A DNA stretch of 64,000 bases from Eremophila alpestris peregrina (lineage: Eukaryota > Chordata > Aves > Passeriformes > Alaudidae): positions 16,752,049 through 16,816,048 of the forward strand of contig WMCF01000014.1 in NCBI GenBank assembly GCA_009792885.1, given 5' to 3'. The translations under genes were made by a program, and so were the position numbers. A model generated the notes under the pieces. It did not search any database. It saw only the letters and a program-made list of their open reading frames with translations, and was not told where the DNA came from. Shown here piece by piece: positions 1-13,348 of this stretch (its first letter is position 1; each line of letters starts with the position of its first letter).

Positions 1-3000
1 AATTTGAGATTAAAAAAATGAAATCCATGGGGTTTTTTAATCTTATATATTTCAAAAAGAAGTGAAAGTAAATCAATACTCAGGTAAAATGAAAATAAGC
101 AAATAAAACTGATAAAAGGAGATATTTAAACCTCTATTATACAAAGAAACTATGGAACTCTTTCCCAGAGGAAGATCAGAAATTTATTTAGATACCAAGT
201 GCAGGAACCGTTTTGGAAAATATATTTCCTACAATCACACACAGCAAAAACCTATAGAAATTATATTAGCTATAAAGCGGTTATCAGGATATGTCTACTT
301 CCTGTCACACCTCTCAGCAGTCTATTTCCCACCTCCAAAATGTTTTACACTGGCCCCCAAGGGAAGGAGAAAGCTGAATATGTAAGTTTATTTGGTGGAA
401 TTTGGATGCTATCTTTACAATAAAGCTTACACACCTGTAGCTGACAGAGGTCATATTCTTCTCTCACCTGCACCCTGTGAACTGTTTTGTCAAGAGGACC
501 ATTTAAATCACCATAGCTCTTGCTTTTACACATGACATCAAGACTGGAACATACGGGTTACTGGTTGACTGGAACAGATCCCTGTCTCCACTGTGTTACA
601 TCAAATGGAGATATCAGTTATGACTTAGTTCTTTTATCTTCTGCTTGAAAAATTTTTCTATCTAGCAGTTAAGCTATGTGGGGATTTCTTGTTTGATTTG
701 ATGTCCAAGACTGTGTTCCCCTCTTATGCTTTAAGATTATCTTGTTCTATAATTTCCATGAACTCTGTACAGTTCAACTGAGTATGATAATTTAATTTGA
801 TTTTTGTCCTATGACCTGCAGTATTGATAACTGTTGTGCCTGCCAACCTCAGAAGCTTGTTTTGGATAAACTGCTACTAGTTTCTGTTTGCTGTGGCACC
901 AAATACAATTTTCAGATGGAAAAAAAGATCCCCTGATTTTGAAATTCAGTGCAGCACCTGCCGTGCAAATAGTCACTTATTTTATATGGGTTGGCACACC
1001 ATGGAAGTATGTGAGTGCCATATGACTCATGAATACAAAACCTTCTGTATGTTTTTCCTAGTCCTGAAATTGAGTAGCAGTAATGTACCAGTGTTGCTAT
1101 CCTGTGACCTTTCAATGAACCAAGAGTGAGTTCCAGCATCTTAAATACTTTTCATCATTCCAGCTAATGTGACTTGCATGACAAGCGCATCCTTAATGGA
1201 AGTACTGCTGAAAGATTCTTAGTTTTAAGTCAGCTTTTAATTAGCAATTAATCAGTTTAAAAAATTTAAGTACAGGAGTATGGCATGCTTGTCTAATGAA
1301 AGACCAGAACTGGACTTGGACAGTGATAAAGGAAGAAATATGAACTTTTTTCTGTTTTCTTGGAGACAGGTCATATAAAAATACCTAGTCATCATCACTC
1401 TTGTTAAAACCATTGTGCGCTTTCTCCAAGGGACTGTAAGGGGAGATAAGGCATGAAATATCAGTATTGTCTACCAGCATTCTCAGGTACCATTTCAAAA
1501 AAGTGCTTTTCATCAGATCAAATGCCATTTTCAGATCTTTTCACTTCCAAATCAGAGATGGATGTGGTGCCACCTTGTGTGTGAGGTTTGTGTGATAATA
1601 ATGAGAGAGGAAAAAATCTGTTTAGGTAGAAAATTCAGAATTTAGGGATCAACATAACTACCATTCTTTGAAATCAGTATGCTGATTTCAAATGATTGTG
1701 AATAAAATGATTATGTTTTTGGCCTCTTAGATTACCTGGACATATACCTTTCATCTTCTCAATTCCAGGTGGAAGATCTATTCCCTGTACAGTAAGTAAT
1801 AGTGGATAACAAGCTGAAAGAAATGCTGTTCTGCTTTCTACTCAGTGTATTGGTTGTAAATGATATTGAGTCCAAGGACTAATTAACATAACAACCAGGA
1901 GTACTGTCCACGATGGATGTTACAGAAACAGTTGTTGTGCTTACCTATTCAAATGGATAAGCAAAAAAAAAAATCCAACAACATTGTCTTTGAACTTGCT
2001 ATGTTCTACAGCACAGTAAAAATCTGCGTATTAAAGGCTCAAGGAACACTGTTTATTGGAAGTATTTCTATGTTAAAGATGCCTCTGAGTAGTTAGCAAA
2101 CTCCAGGCTACACAGTTGTTTAACAGCCTTTAAGAGGAGGCAAGAGCCAGTTTTCTCAGCTGCTGGACTGCAGGAGCCCTCTATAAGGCTAAAAACAGTC
2201 TTGGTCATGTTTCTCTACAGCCATAGTACAACTCACCATTAAACCATTTTGGTTTAACTTGGTTTTATTTCTGGTAACAGAAGTTTCAGAAGGACCATTG
2301 ACTTAGTGCACTGGACCTATGGAGATTTTCTGTTTTCAAAGTGAGTGCGCTGATTCTTTGTGCAAACACTGAATTGCATGAGCCAAATGCTAAAACTAGA
2401 TTCACACCTCCCAGTAGTCAGTCCCTGCTGTGTGAAGATATTCCAACATGGTTCAGCCTGTCATTTTAGGAGGCTTTTCAATTGCTGGGTTACATCTGGG
2501 GGAATTTCAGAGTCAAGGGCTATTTGGAAGTTCAAGCAATTTGTTTGCATACTTTAGTAGCATTCATTGTTGGGCTAATCTTGAAAAAGTGTTCTCAAGT
2601 GAATAAAAGCATTTGTGGCAAAATTGCAATAAATAGGATTTAATAGATAATTTCTTTTATTTCATCATGAACAACAGTTTAGTACTACTGAATTATATTT
2701 TAAGCTGTGAAAGTATCCTGAAACCAATCAGTAGGAATACATAGATACATGTTCAGTTGTCTGTGCTAAGGCCTGAGGAAAACACACTTCCACACATTTT
2801 TTTTCTCCCCATAGGGGGAAAAAAAAGTGCTTTGAAGAGCAGTTTCAAACAAAAAAAAAACTGATTTAGAAAAATTACACAGTTTCAACACAAGTAAATT
2901 CGACTTCCATTCATCTAGTTTGCATTACCAGAACAGTGATAATACTGTAGAATTTATGTACATTGTGTGGAAAAATATTTTTGTATATGATATGTTGTTA

Positions 3001-5122
3001 AAACATTTATATTTGCACTTTCTGTTGACAAATCAGTGGTGTTATAGGCTCTTGTTGATTTCACAGTATTTTCAGAAAACATCTGTTGGTTGCTTTCTTG
3101 ATATTTTTAATAGGCAGTGAGAGGAGAATTTCATTTTCTGCATAACATTGTTGAGTAATTCTGTGTCCCTCATATGACAGTAACTGTGAATAGCAAAAAT
3201 AGGAGATTTTACTTATTTGTGACTGATAATCACTTTTGATTATGTAAATTATTTAACAAAAATGGGGGGAAAAAGAATGGACAAATAAATACAAGTAATA
3301 AATTCATGAAGATACTAAAACTACAAAAAACGTAGTTGCTCTCTCACCCAGGATTTGTCACTGGAGGAAAACCAGAATAATACAATGATATGACTTCATT
3401 TGATGCATTCAATTGGTTCATTCTTTAGGGATAGAATACCATTCTGATGTCTTTTCTAGCCCATTACATTTGTAAGAAATATGAAACTTACAATCTACAG
3501 GCAAGACTTGCCGGATGTCTTAGCACTTCCACTCAAAAACCTGGCCCTACAAAAGCAGTATGACGTGTTTGTTCCCTGTGGATGTAGTGCCATCTTCAGG
3601 TACAAGAAATGAGATTTCCATTACACTGGTGGCCAGCTTTTTTTTAACTGAATCTTGAAACTGTATTTTCATGTGGTGTCTATTTAGTCAGAGACTTTCC
3701 TACAGCTTTTTTAGGTTTATTAAACTGTCAGGTGATACATCTGTTCAGACCACTTCCCAGAGGATGGGTAACCATTTATCAGCATTGTGAAAGCTGAAGG
3801 ATCATGTGTAACTATTTAAAATGCAGATGTTAATTAGATTGATATAAAAAGTCATAGTATTAAAAATGTTTTAAATTTTGTCCAGTGCAAAAATTAAGCC
3901 TGTTTTTAAATACTGCAGCTCTGCTAATACAGTTGGGTTCCACAAAATTACGTAGCTGCCACAAATACCAAACTGGAATAAGCAAACAGCAGAATGTGAA
4001 AAATTATATTGGTCATGCCAATGCATTTTCTTTCTTATTTATTTTTACAGTAATCTGTCTTGGTTTTTGTGCTAGTAGCTATGCATAAATATCATGCTGG
4101 CAGCCTTCCTCAATTAAACAATGGGAATAGAGGTAAACAGATGAAAGTTTAAATGCCATTTCGCTGTTTGGATAATATTCCCACCAGGAATGTAAATACC
4201 TGTGGTCTGGGCTATTTTAATCTTTCAGCCCCAAGTACTCATTCTCCCTTCCCAGCATCTGTTTTTCCTGAGAAAGAATGATGCTTATGCATCATTTAAT
4301 CTCAGCTGCTCAAGAGTAGAAGTTCATGAGTCACAAGAAGGGACAGATTTCATTTCACTTCTTTGAAGGGCAGAAAGCAGGAAGCTGGAAAAAGGTTCAG
4401 AAAATACCATTAACTGGCTTACTTCCTTCCCATATTATCTCTGTGATGGGATAGTTTTAAAGTCCTCATTGTTGAACATGATCAAGTCTTTTTTTGCTTC
4501 ACCTTCCTTCCTTTATCTTCCCTTGTGAGAGATGCAAGGAAACATTTCCTCTTTCCCCAGGCAACTCCTGAGGAATTGAATAAATGAGAGCTGTCTTAGG
4601 CAGTGCAGGGCAAGAGGATAGATACTCAGGCTCTGTACAGTAGTAGCAGAGGAGGTACATTTCAGTTCCTATTCCTAACAGATCAATAATAAAGCAGGAT
4701 GTTAGGCATTGTGTGTGGATGGGTTAAGTGCAGTCCATGCAGACTCTGTCTTGGGTACCAACAACAATACAGCTGTGTTGAGTCAGTGTGTGGTCTAAGA
4801 TAATATGCCTTTGCTTTTCAGCATGAGAAAGTAGCTCAGGAGGAATGCTATGCTAACTCCATGAATGTTCTGCTTCTAGTTCTGGAGCTAGGTCAGGCAG
4901 AGCTAACACAGCTTAGTTTTCTGGGCACTGCATTGCCCCACATGGGCGTTGTCAGAACAAATTTCTCCCAGAACACCTGGAGATAGTGCACTCCTCTCTC
5001 TCTGTTAGGTAGGAGGTACTTGGCCTCAAATAGGTCAGGGGACAAAAAAGTAAGAGCACTCCCCTTGTTCTGCTGTTTGCATAATTTGCCCCTATTTTGG
5101 GTTTGCTATCATTACCCACCAT

Positions 5123-5150
5123 GAATCACAGAATCACAGAATCACAATGG
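5123..5150 (-). repeat. CR1 3'-tail-like octamer repeat
   Basis: Three successive copies of a gaatcaca-type unit, the reverse complement of the short tandem unit that ends avian CR1 elements. The sequence after it (caatggtattattcaaggg) is only loosely like the rest of a CR1 3' UTR, so this is at best an old 5'-truncated copy. Confidence 0.45.
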
Positions 5151-6005
5151 TATTATTCAAGGGCTTTCCATGATGTTAGGGTTTTTTCATGTGAAAACAA
5201 CAATTTTCTCAAACCCTTAGTGTTTGATTAGTCTGACCACAACCCAGGAAAGCTGAGAGCCTTATGCCCAAGCAGTCTGCCAGCACATCTGGCTATGGGG
5301 ACCCTTCACAGAGTAGTCTGCTAGATCAAAGTGCTGTTCAACTGATTTGTTCATGGTCACATGCCAAAAGAGAGACCTCCTTCTGTGTCTTCACACCTTT
5401 ACCCACTGCCATTGACTGCTAGCACCCTTGAAGAACCCACATTATCAGTTTGTAGATAACAAACTTTATAAATAAAAAAAGAATGGTGAGAAGTTAAGGT
5501 TTTAGGATTGCTGGTGTTAGTATCTGACTGCAAAAATGCATTCAAAGCTATGTATGGATAAGCTGTAATTCCCAGTGAGAGCTAACTAATCATCCAGCAT
5601 GTGCAGAGTACATTTCTTACCCCACAGGTGTCCCTATGGGGGAGAAGAGAGGTTCAGCCTATCAGCTAATCCCAGAAGTTGTGATGGCGTCTTCTCCCTT
5701 TTCTTAACTCTTCTTTATATTTATGCAAACCCTGAGTGACATTAGTCATACATCTTACTCAGTGAGGGGTGGTCATGCCTTGGAGGAGGGTAACATCAGT
5801 TCAGTATCTGAGATAACCTTGGGATGAGGCTATGTGTCAATCCAAGGAAGGTAACTTTGCCATAGCTGTTGATTCAACAGCAGGACATCTTTTATGTCCC
5901 TTGACTTTCAGCTGCCGTGCGTCTTATCAACTAAAAAGTACCACCAAGCACCCTCTTCTGCAAGGGTTTCAACAGAGCCTGGTTGCAGTGTCTCCACACC
6001 CCGCT

Positions 6006-6075
6006 CCACTCCACTCCACTCCACTCCACTCCACTCCACTCCACTCCACTCCACTCCACTCCACTCCACTCCACT
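6006..6075. repeat. (CCACT)14 pentanucleotide array
   Basis: Fourteen perfect head-to-tail CCACT units in an ADCY1 intron. Perfect identity points to a young, probably length-variable array. It creates open frames in several registers (His-Ser-Thr-Pro-Leu repeats) that are not genes. Confidence 0.97.
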
Positions 6076-8770
6076 CTCCATTTAGTCCCTGCTAGATTGT
6101 ACTGAGTGTGGAAAGTTGGGTGTGCTGACTGTGTTCCACTAAGGGAGTAGCAACCATACTTCCCCCTATATTTTCCATACAGTTATCTTTAATTTTACCT
6201 CAAATATTTTTCCCACAATCTCATTTTTGGCAGCTGAACCCTCACAGAACCAAAATTGTATTTAACAGTTTTGCAACCAAAAAGGGAACAGACACTTGTT
6301 AGGTGTGTTGAAAATGTTGCATTCTATCATTAGCAATAGTGACATCATTAATGCCTTTCCCTGCTCTTAGATGATTTTGCCTCCACCGAAGACTTGATGG
6401 AGATTTGAGCCATTAGCTCTTCACTCAAGAGCTCAGTTCTCTACTTCTTTATCATGGGTGTTCCTTGCTCTGAAACCTTTGTTGTGGTTCATACATAATG
6501 ATGGATTTACTGGAGAATCTTTTCAATAATTTCTTCCAAAATAAACAGTTTGGTCCACAAGTGGGCAAGGCAGAGGAATTTTATCACACATTTCCACCTC
6601 AGAAATGAACAGCAGCTGCCAGTAATTAAACAACATCACTACCCATAGAATGCATCAAACTGTCTACTCAAATTACCTTCCCCTACTTGATTCCTTTGAT
6701 AGTCCAGAAATCTCCAAACCTTGAAAGAGTATTGTTCTTTAAGAAGGTATTCTGCCCGCTATTGTATTGGTAGGTTGACTGAGTACTTTAGCATTCCTAA
6801 GAAGAAAGTCACAAAATTTCTTGTTCAAAAAATAGAGGAATGGATAAGGAACACCTGAATGGATATTTTATGAAGATCATCAATCCAGTTCACAAATCTC
6901 TTCGCTGCTGTCAGAATAAAACTTCCCATTTTCCAGTGTGATGTAAAATGGATTTGCAATCTTGGTTTGGATTTTCAGCTGAAGAATCTTTTTATTTTTC
7001 CTATTAAAACATTTAAATTACAACAGTCATACTAAACGCCAGAGACCATTTCACATGTTTACAGAAAACAGTAAATCAGAGTTATACCACCAAAAAAGGG
7101 GGAGGATATTTTAAGAAAAGAGCATGTGAAATTTAAACAGCAAAAGAAGTGTCAAGAAAACAGCTCAGAAACAGGAAATAGTTACTTGGAAAAAAAGCTT
7201 CAGTATATTTCTTGCAAAACTTAATTGCTATTTAAAGTTTACTGATATTTCACCTCTGGAACAGGTTCTGTTTCTTATTACTCAAATCAGAGTAGGAGCT
7301 GAGAATTCATTTTAAAAGGCAACAATTTCTGAAGAATTTATGTTTATAATATCACTTTCAGAATTCTTTCTACTTGTAAAGAAATTTAAAATTACAGAAT
7401 AAACTGCAGGGCAAAACAGACTGTGTAACTTAAATAAAAACCTAAGTTTTTATTTTTTTATTTAATTTTGTTTCCTAAGTTTTGCCATGGAAAATAAAAC
7501 CTAGCTTCCTGAAAAAAAAAATCACATTAAATAATATTGTTAGATTTTATGGAGGCAAGAGGTGACTTGTTTTCTCCTACTTAGATAGGAATGGATACTG
7601 TGAAATTATGTGGATTTTGTAATAGACCAGGATACCAAATTTCAGATACAACAGGACACCAAGAAAGATTAGAACAAGTTCATCAAGAATTTATATGATG
7701 AGTTTCTCAGCAATGCCTGAAAATTTGGCCTTCCAGTCTTCTACTGACTGTAATTAGATAAAGTCACATTGGGGTCACAGTAGAAGATTTGTGAGTGTGA
7801 CTGAGGAACAAAGAAAAAGCTGTGATTTCTGTGAGATGAATATGATACTGATCAAGTGTTTTCTAATTGAAATCAGTGTGAGGCCAGAAGTCACTCTAAG
7901 AACAAGGAACAAATTCCAGAGAAGTAATTTTACAGATCAATTTATAAAGTACTAGGCTGGAATTTGCAAAACTAGGAGTCCAAAATGAGATTCTTAGGCA
8001 TTCAATAGTTTTCAAATGAGGGGTCTGATTTTTAAAATAATTTCACATTGTGTGACTCACACTCATTCTGTAAGTCAAGCACTTGTAATAAGATGCCAGA
8101 ATCTTGGGTTAGGGACTTCAGATGTTTTGACTCCTAAGCACTCTTTCTGAATGCTGTCATTCACATTAATAACAGAATTTCTGCTGTGAAGGAACTATAT
8201 ATATTTTCATGACAAACACCAGCATAATTAAAACAATCTCTAGCAATGTTAACTATTTTTATATAATTTTTTAAAAATTGTACATCGTTCTTAAAGATGC
8301 CCTATTTTAAAATCTTTTTCTCTGTTGAAGTTACTCTCTTATCAGATTTGTTTCAATTTTACTGCTAAGTACATAGGTTTGCTTTAAACACTGGAGATTC
8401 TCACAGGTTTCTCTTGTCTGAAAGACGGATCAAATACTGCTGTCATTGTGTTGAACTACCTGGGATGTAATTGGCCTCCAAGGCCAATGTGACTTAAGTG
8501 AGATTATACTGGTTTATTCTGTAAGCATATCAAGCTTCTATTGAAAAAAGCAGAGAAAACAGCTGAGAGATTTTAGCTTGAATTACTAAGGATTTGAAGG
8601 GATTTTGCCTGATGTAGAATCATGGTACAGAAGAACTGTTCTCAATCTACATTTCTAACCTGTATTTTCTTCATTTTAATTCCAAAGGATGAATTAATAG
8701 AAGCTATTTGATAGGCTCAGCTAATTTTTTTGCTTTTTGGAAAGGTTTTTCTTTTCCTCTATCCCAACAG

Positions 8771-8887
8771 GCAGAAGAAGAGAGAGATGATATGGAGAGA
8801 GTCAAGCTGGATAATAAAAGAATTCTTTTCAATCTGTTGCCGGCTCATGTTGCACAGCACTTTCTTATGTCTAATCCAAGAAATATG
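8771..8887 (+). CDS. ADCY1: ADCY1 exon: entry to C2 domain
   Basis: 117 bp, 39 codons, phase 0 at both ends. The acceptor is cctctatcccaacag and the donor is gtaaac. It encodes AEEERDDMERVKLDNKRILF and on to NPRNM, the helical linker leading into C2. It ends exactly where the DLYYQSY exon begins. Confidence 0.95.
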
Positions 8888-11800
8888 GTAAACCGAGATA
8901 AAATTTAAATACATGTTGTATGGGTCTGTGTTGCTTGGGCCACCTTCCACCTGTATGTTTGCAAGAAAGGCTTGGAAAAACTTTGCTCATGTAAAAATAG
9001 TAGCTTAGTAAAAACTTGTGTTCAAGAATTAGTTTGAGATTATTTCTTTTGATGTATGGTCCTCCTTCTCTGAAGAATTTTAATAAATTTCAGGATAAGG
9101 GAAGGTTGTCCTTCAACATCAATGTAACCAAGAACCAGCGTGTAAATCACTTTTTTTTTTTTTTAATTTTCCAATCAATGTAGGATGTTGGAATTTATCA
9201 CAATATTGCATGAGCTGGGTTTGGTTCTGAGTGATGAAGTGTATTAACTATAAGACATTTATGTATTAACCACTCTAGTTCTGGAAAGTGTGCTACCATT
9301 ACCAAAACCATCTATTTAAAGTTAAAAACAGAGAATAGTACATACTTAAGGAAGACACAGATTAACATAAAAGCCTGCACTGACTAAATAAATTGGTTCA
9401 GAAAGACCTTATGAGAGTCCTTCTGATCATCTGAAAACCTTCAGCACTGGAGTAGCCAGAATGTCCATGATACTGCTCTTGAGAGTTTGGGTCAAAGTAT
9501 GTGAGTCACAGAAGAGTGATTTTGCTTTCTTTGAGCCTTCCAAATTTTTAAGCAGAAACCCTACCATACAGAACAGCATTATGTTACATAGGACTCCACT
9601 CCACAACACATGGAAAGACTTGAAGGAGTGAGGCCAGTTATATACCACAAGATAAAATCGGTCCATCTCTTATTTTGCTTATAAAACAAGATTGAGAAAA
9701 TGTAATTATTTTTCTTGTACAATAGAAGTTCTGTAAATGTTAAAACTTTCTCCAAATTTTGGCTCACTGCTTCTACGTCTAAACAGAAAAAAAAACCCCC
9801 TAAGTTGTTTCAAATAGTGTTAATACCTTAAGTGTTAATTTTCTATTGTGGTCTTGAGTGAAGACATCTCTCAACATTATTTTAAGAAATCTGGTTTTTT
9901 CTGTAGAGAAACTGATGGCCTTTGCCCTAGCTATTGCTTAGCAGTAGGATAGGTATTTTAATAATGATGTTTAGTTTTGATGAATATTTTAAAATAAAAA
10001 TTACATCTGCTTATGAACTACAGGACCTTTATTACCAGTCATATTCACAAGTGGGAGTGATGTTTGCTTCCATCCCAAATTTCAATGATTTCTACATAGA
10101 ATTGGATGGCAATAATATGGGAGTGGAATGTTTACGCCTGTTAAATGAAATTATTGCTGATTTTGATGAGGTAAGGTCTAAACACTTTGTCTTTTGACCA
10201 TATCAGTTCTACCAAATAAGTATAAATGAGATTATCTGAAGTAAATCAGTGTATCTTGAACTGTTTAATAAAACTGTATAATAGTACTGTAAACTTACTA
10301 TTTAATCATAGTTGGTATCCACTGGGCTTCTCCAAAGTGCCAAATTTGTACCTTTAGGCACATGACTCTGACCTAAAATTTTTCTAATATAGGAAGAGTA
10401 TCAGATATGGAAATTAACGGCAGTTTTTTCAATGACCTCAAAGTGGGCAAGCCTCAACTTAGCAGATATGATATGGTTTAATGAACTTGCACAGACTGTC
10501 TGATAACTATGGTTGCTTGTCTAAAATATTATGTAATATTTAACAGTTTTATGTTTTAAACAAAGCTTATGGACAAAGAATATTATAAGGATATTGAAAA
10601 GATCAAGACAATTGGAAGTACATATATGGCAGCTGTAGGACTCGTACCTACTTCAGGAACTAAGGTAAGAAGATTTTACATCTTATGTGAAGGAACCATT
10701 TTCCTTCAATTTCCAGAGGAACATCAGACATAGAACTAATTCTGTGAAATTATTGATAACTTTCATGACTTCTTTACAACATTTTTAATCTGAAATTCAA
10801 AGAACAGCTGTAGCCAGAAAAGGAAAACTGCCACACTTGCTTATGTGCCTTCACTTGTGATTTCATTGTCTGTAGCTTTGGATTCACTGCAAATTGGTGT
10901 ATAAAGAAAGAGTGGTAGTGTTTTAAACCCAATGTCTTAGATGGTCTTGTAAGATGCAGGTAAAGGGAAACTGTAGGTGTAGTGAATTGCTGCAAAGCTA
11001 GCAGAAGAATATTAAAATGCAATTTCTACATATATTTTTAAATATTGAAATCTGGATCTAACCTACAACTAAAATAAACATCCTCTTCCAACCCTCATTA
11101 TGGACGGGAAATCTGTGCTAGGTACAGTGCTGCACTGTACCTGTTCCTTTCAAATCAGCTCTTCTTTTTCTCTACCATTAGCATTCTATTTACTGATTTA
11201 GTTACTTAGCAATAAAAAAAGTCAAAGTCATTTCAGACCCACTAATTCTGGGGCACAGTTCTTCTGTATTCTCATCACTATCCCTGAGTGTTATTCTTAC
11301 CTTAAGTTACTATATTGGAACAGAGATTTCCTAGATTTCCAAGAAGCATCTGGAAAGTCAGAAAACCCTGTAGACATTATACTAAATTTATAGTATACAG
11401 AGTACTATGCATGTTAGCAATTACACTAATAAAACTAAATCACTAAAATTTTATAAAATTAACAATATAAGAATAGAATTAAAATTAAAGCAATCCATTC
11501 TCATCATCTGCCCGGAGTTTTCAGACACTTCTCCCGTGTTCTGATGTGCATGTACATAGGTTGTAGACATATGCTGAATACATCAGTGCATATGGTTTAG
11601 CATTGTGAAATAATACTAAGTTAGAAGGCAAAAGCAAAAAAGGCCAGAAGATGCCCTGTGGACTTTTTAGCAACAAGTATCCCTGCTAAGTAAATAAAAA
11701 ACAAGACCATGTACAAATCAATGGCTAGAATAGTGTTGGAGTACATCACACAACTAACCTTCTGGCCTGAAAAGTATTTCCTGATGCCTTTCTTTGTATC

Positions 11801-13287
11801 ATTCCTAGAAATCTATACATTTAAAAAAAAAAAAAAAAGGTATATTTAAAAATCTGTTTATCCTAAAATGTTTGACTCATGGGTTCTGAGGCAAAAAACA
11901 CTGATCTTTAGAATTTTTTCAGCGTGTGATCTGAGGCAAACAGGCAGTGGCATACTTTTGTGTCTGCCATAAATGTTCTTTGAACTATAATCCTCAAAAC
12001 AAGTGTGTTATTGGAGAACTTTGGCAGCATATGTTCCAAAACCTAAGCATGTTTGTCTCTTGTATTTTATAGTCGTTAAGTGAAGGGTCAGCTGAGTTAG
12101 TCCAGTACTGAAGATAATGCTCTGAGCTTATGATAGTAATGCATTTTAAAGCACTGCAGAAGATCTTGTGCAGTACTCTGTCTTACTTTTAAATCTTGAG
12201 GCAAGTTTTGATCTTTTCTATATATGTAGAATTTGTTAAAATTCTGTACTCCAGAATAAAAGATCTCATATGAAACAGAACACAATTTTTACTTTAACTT
12301 AGGATTTCAGCTCTTCTGTGATCACTCCCTACTGTTCATGTGATGCAAATGAATAGAAATTACTTACATCCTCTTGCCAGTTTCCCAGTATTTCTTCAGC
12401 ATACACCTGTATATTAGAAGTTTGAAATTCTTGCTGGCCTGTCATGCACAGACAACCACTGCCAGCTTCACACAGTCCCTGGGCTGTCCTATGGAGTCAT
12501 ATGTGTCCATGGGCAGCCATGAGACACTCAAGTGCCTCTGGTCTGCCCTCTGCCAGGAGTGTCCCAGGTTCAACAGAAAATCTGGCATAACCTCTGCTTG
12601 TGAATCACTAATTTCATACCAGGATTTGGACATGAATGGAAAGCACAGTGGATGGGGTTAATTGTGCTTTTAACTGAGGATATTTATACATTTAAGAGCC
12701 CAGGACCCTGATGAAGTCAAATATTTAAGTCCCATATTTTACTGGATTCCTGTTTCTGCACCTTGACTTCAGCAGGTGACTACAGTAAATGCGCATCGCC
12801 TCTATTGCAGTGGCTTTGTTGTGATGCTCTGAGCAGTCTTTCCAGAAACTGCTCTGATGTTTAAATAAATAATTGCTTGCCAGTTATATCAACAGGGCAG
12901 CACAAAAACCAAGCTTTTGTAGATCTTTTGTACAGTATAAAATCATTGTATCTGTATTTCACCAGGAACCTGACTTCACCAGGGTCCTAACTTTGTGGTG
13001 TTCTTCAGTGCTGGTTCAGAAGAGTTTAGCCTAATCCAATTTAGAGGCATCTGTCACCTGCGATGCACTCAGTATTTGTCACCAGTCCTTTCTCCTGCAA
13101 CCCTGAAGGGCACTGCAGGAAAACAGAAATTTCATAACTTTCATCAGACAGCAAAGAAATGGAAGAGAAGAAACATAAAGAAGATTAGAAATCAAATAAA
13201 ACTATGCACTGCTCTCTCTTTGCTCCAGACATTGAATATTTTTTCCTTCTCTGTTGGAAATTTTTCCATCCATTAAGCTTAATTCTT

Positions 13288-13348
<61 letters not shown>

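Larger units (their letters stand above)
1..8770 (+). other. ADCY1: ADCY1 intron, upstream part (no exon seen)
   Basis: AT-rich intronic sequence upstream of the first ADCY1 exon in the window. I found no stretch coding for the preceding part of the enzyme (second transmembrane cassette) and no other gene. It holds a CCACT pentanucleotide array near 6006, a short CR1-type tail near 5123, and short A or T runs. The intron starts outside the window. Confidence 0.7.

Noticed and set aside
6006..6075. Possible CRISPR-like array
   Set aside because: A simple pentanucleotide repeat without spacers, in a vertebrate intron.
5832..6095. 87-codon frame with His-Ser-Thr-Pro-Leu repeats
   Set aside because: Produced by the CCACT array, whose 5-bp unit leaves several frames open.
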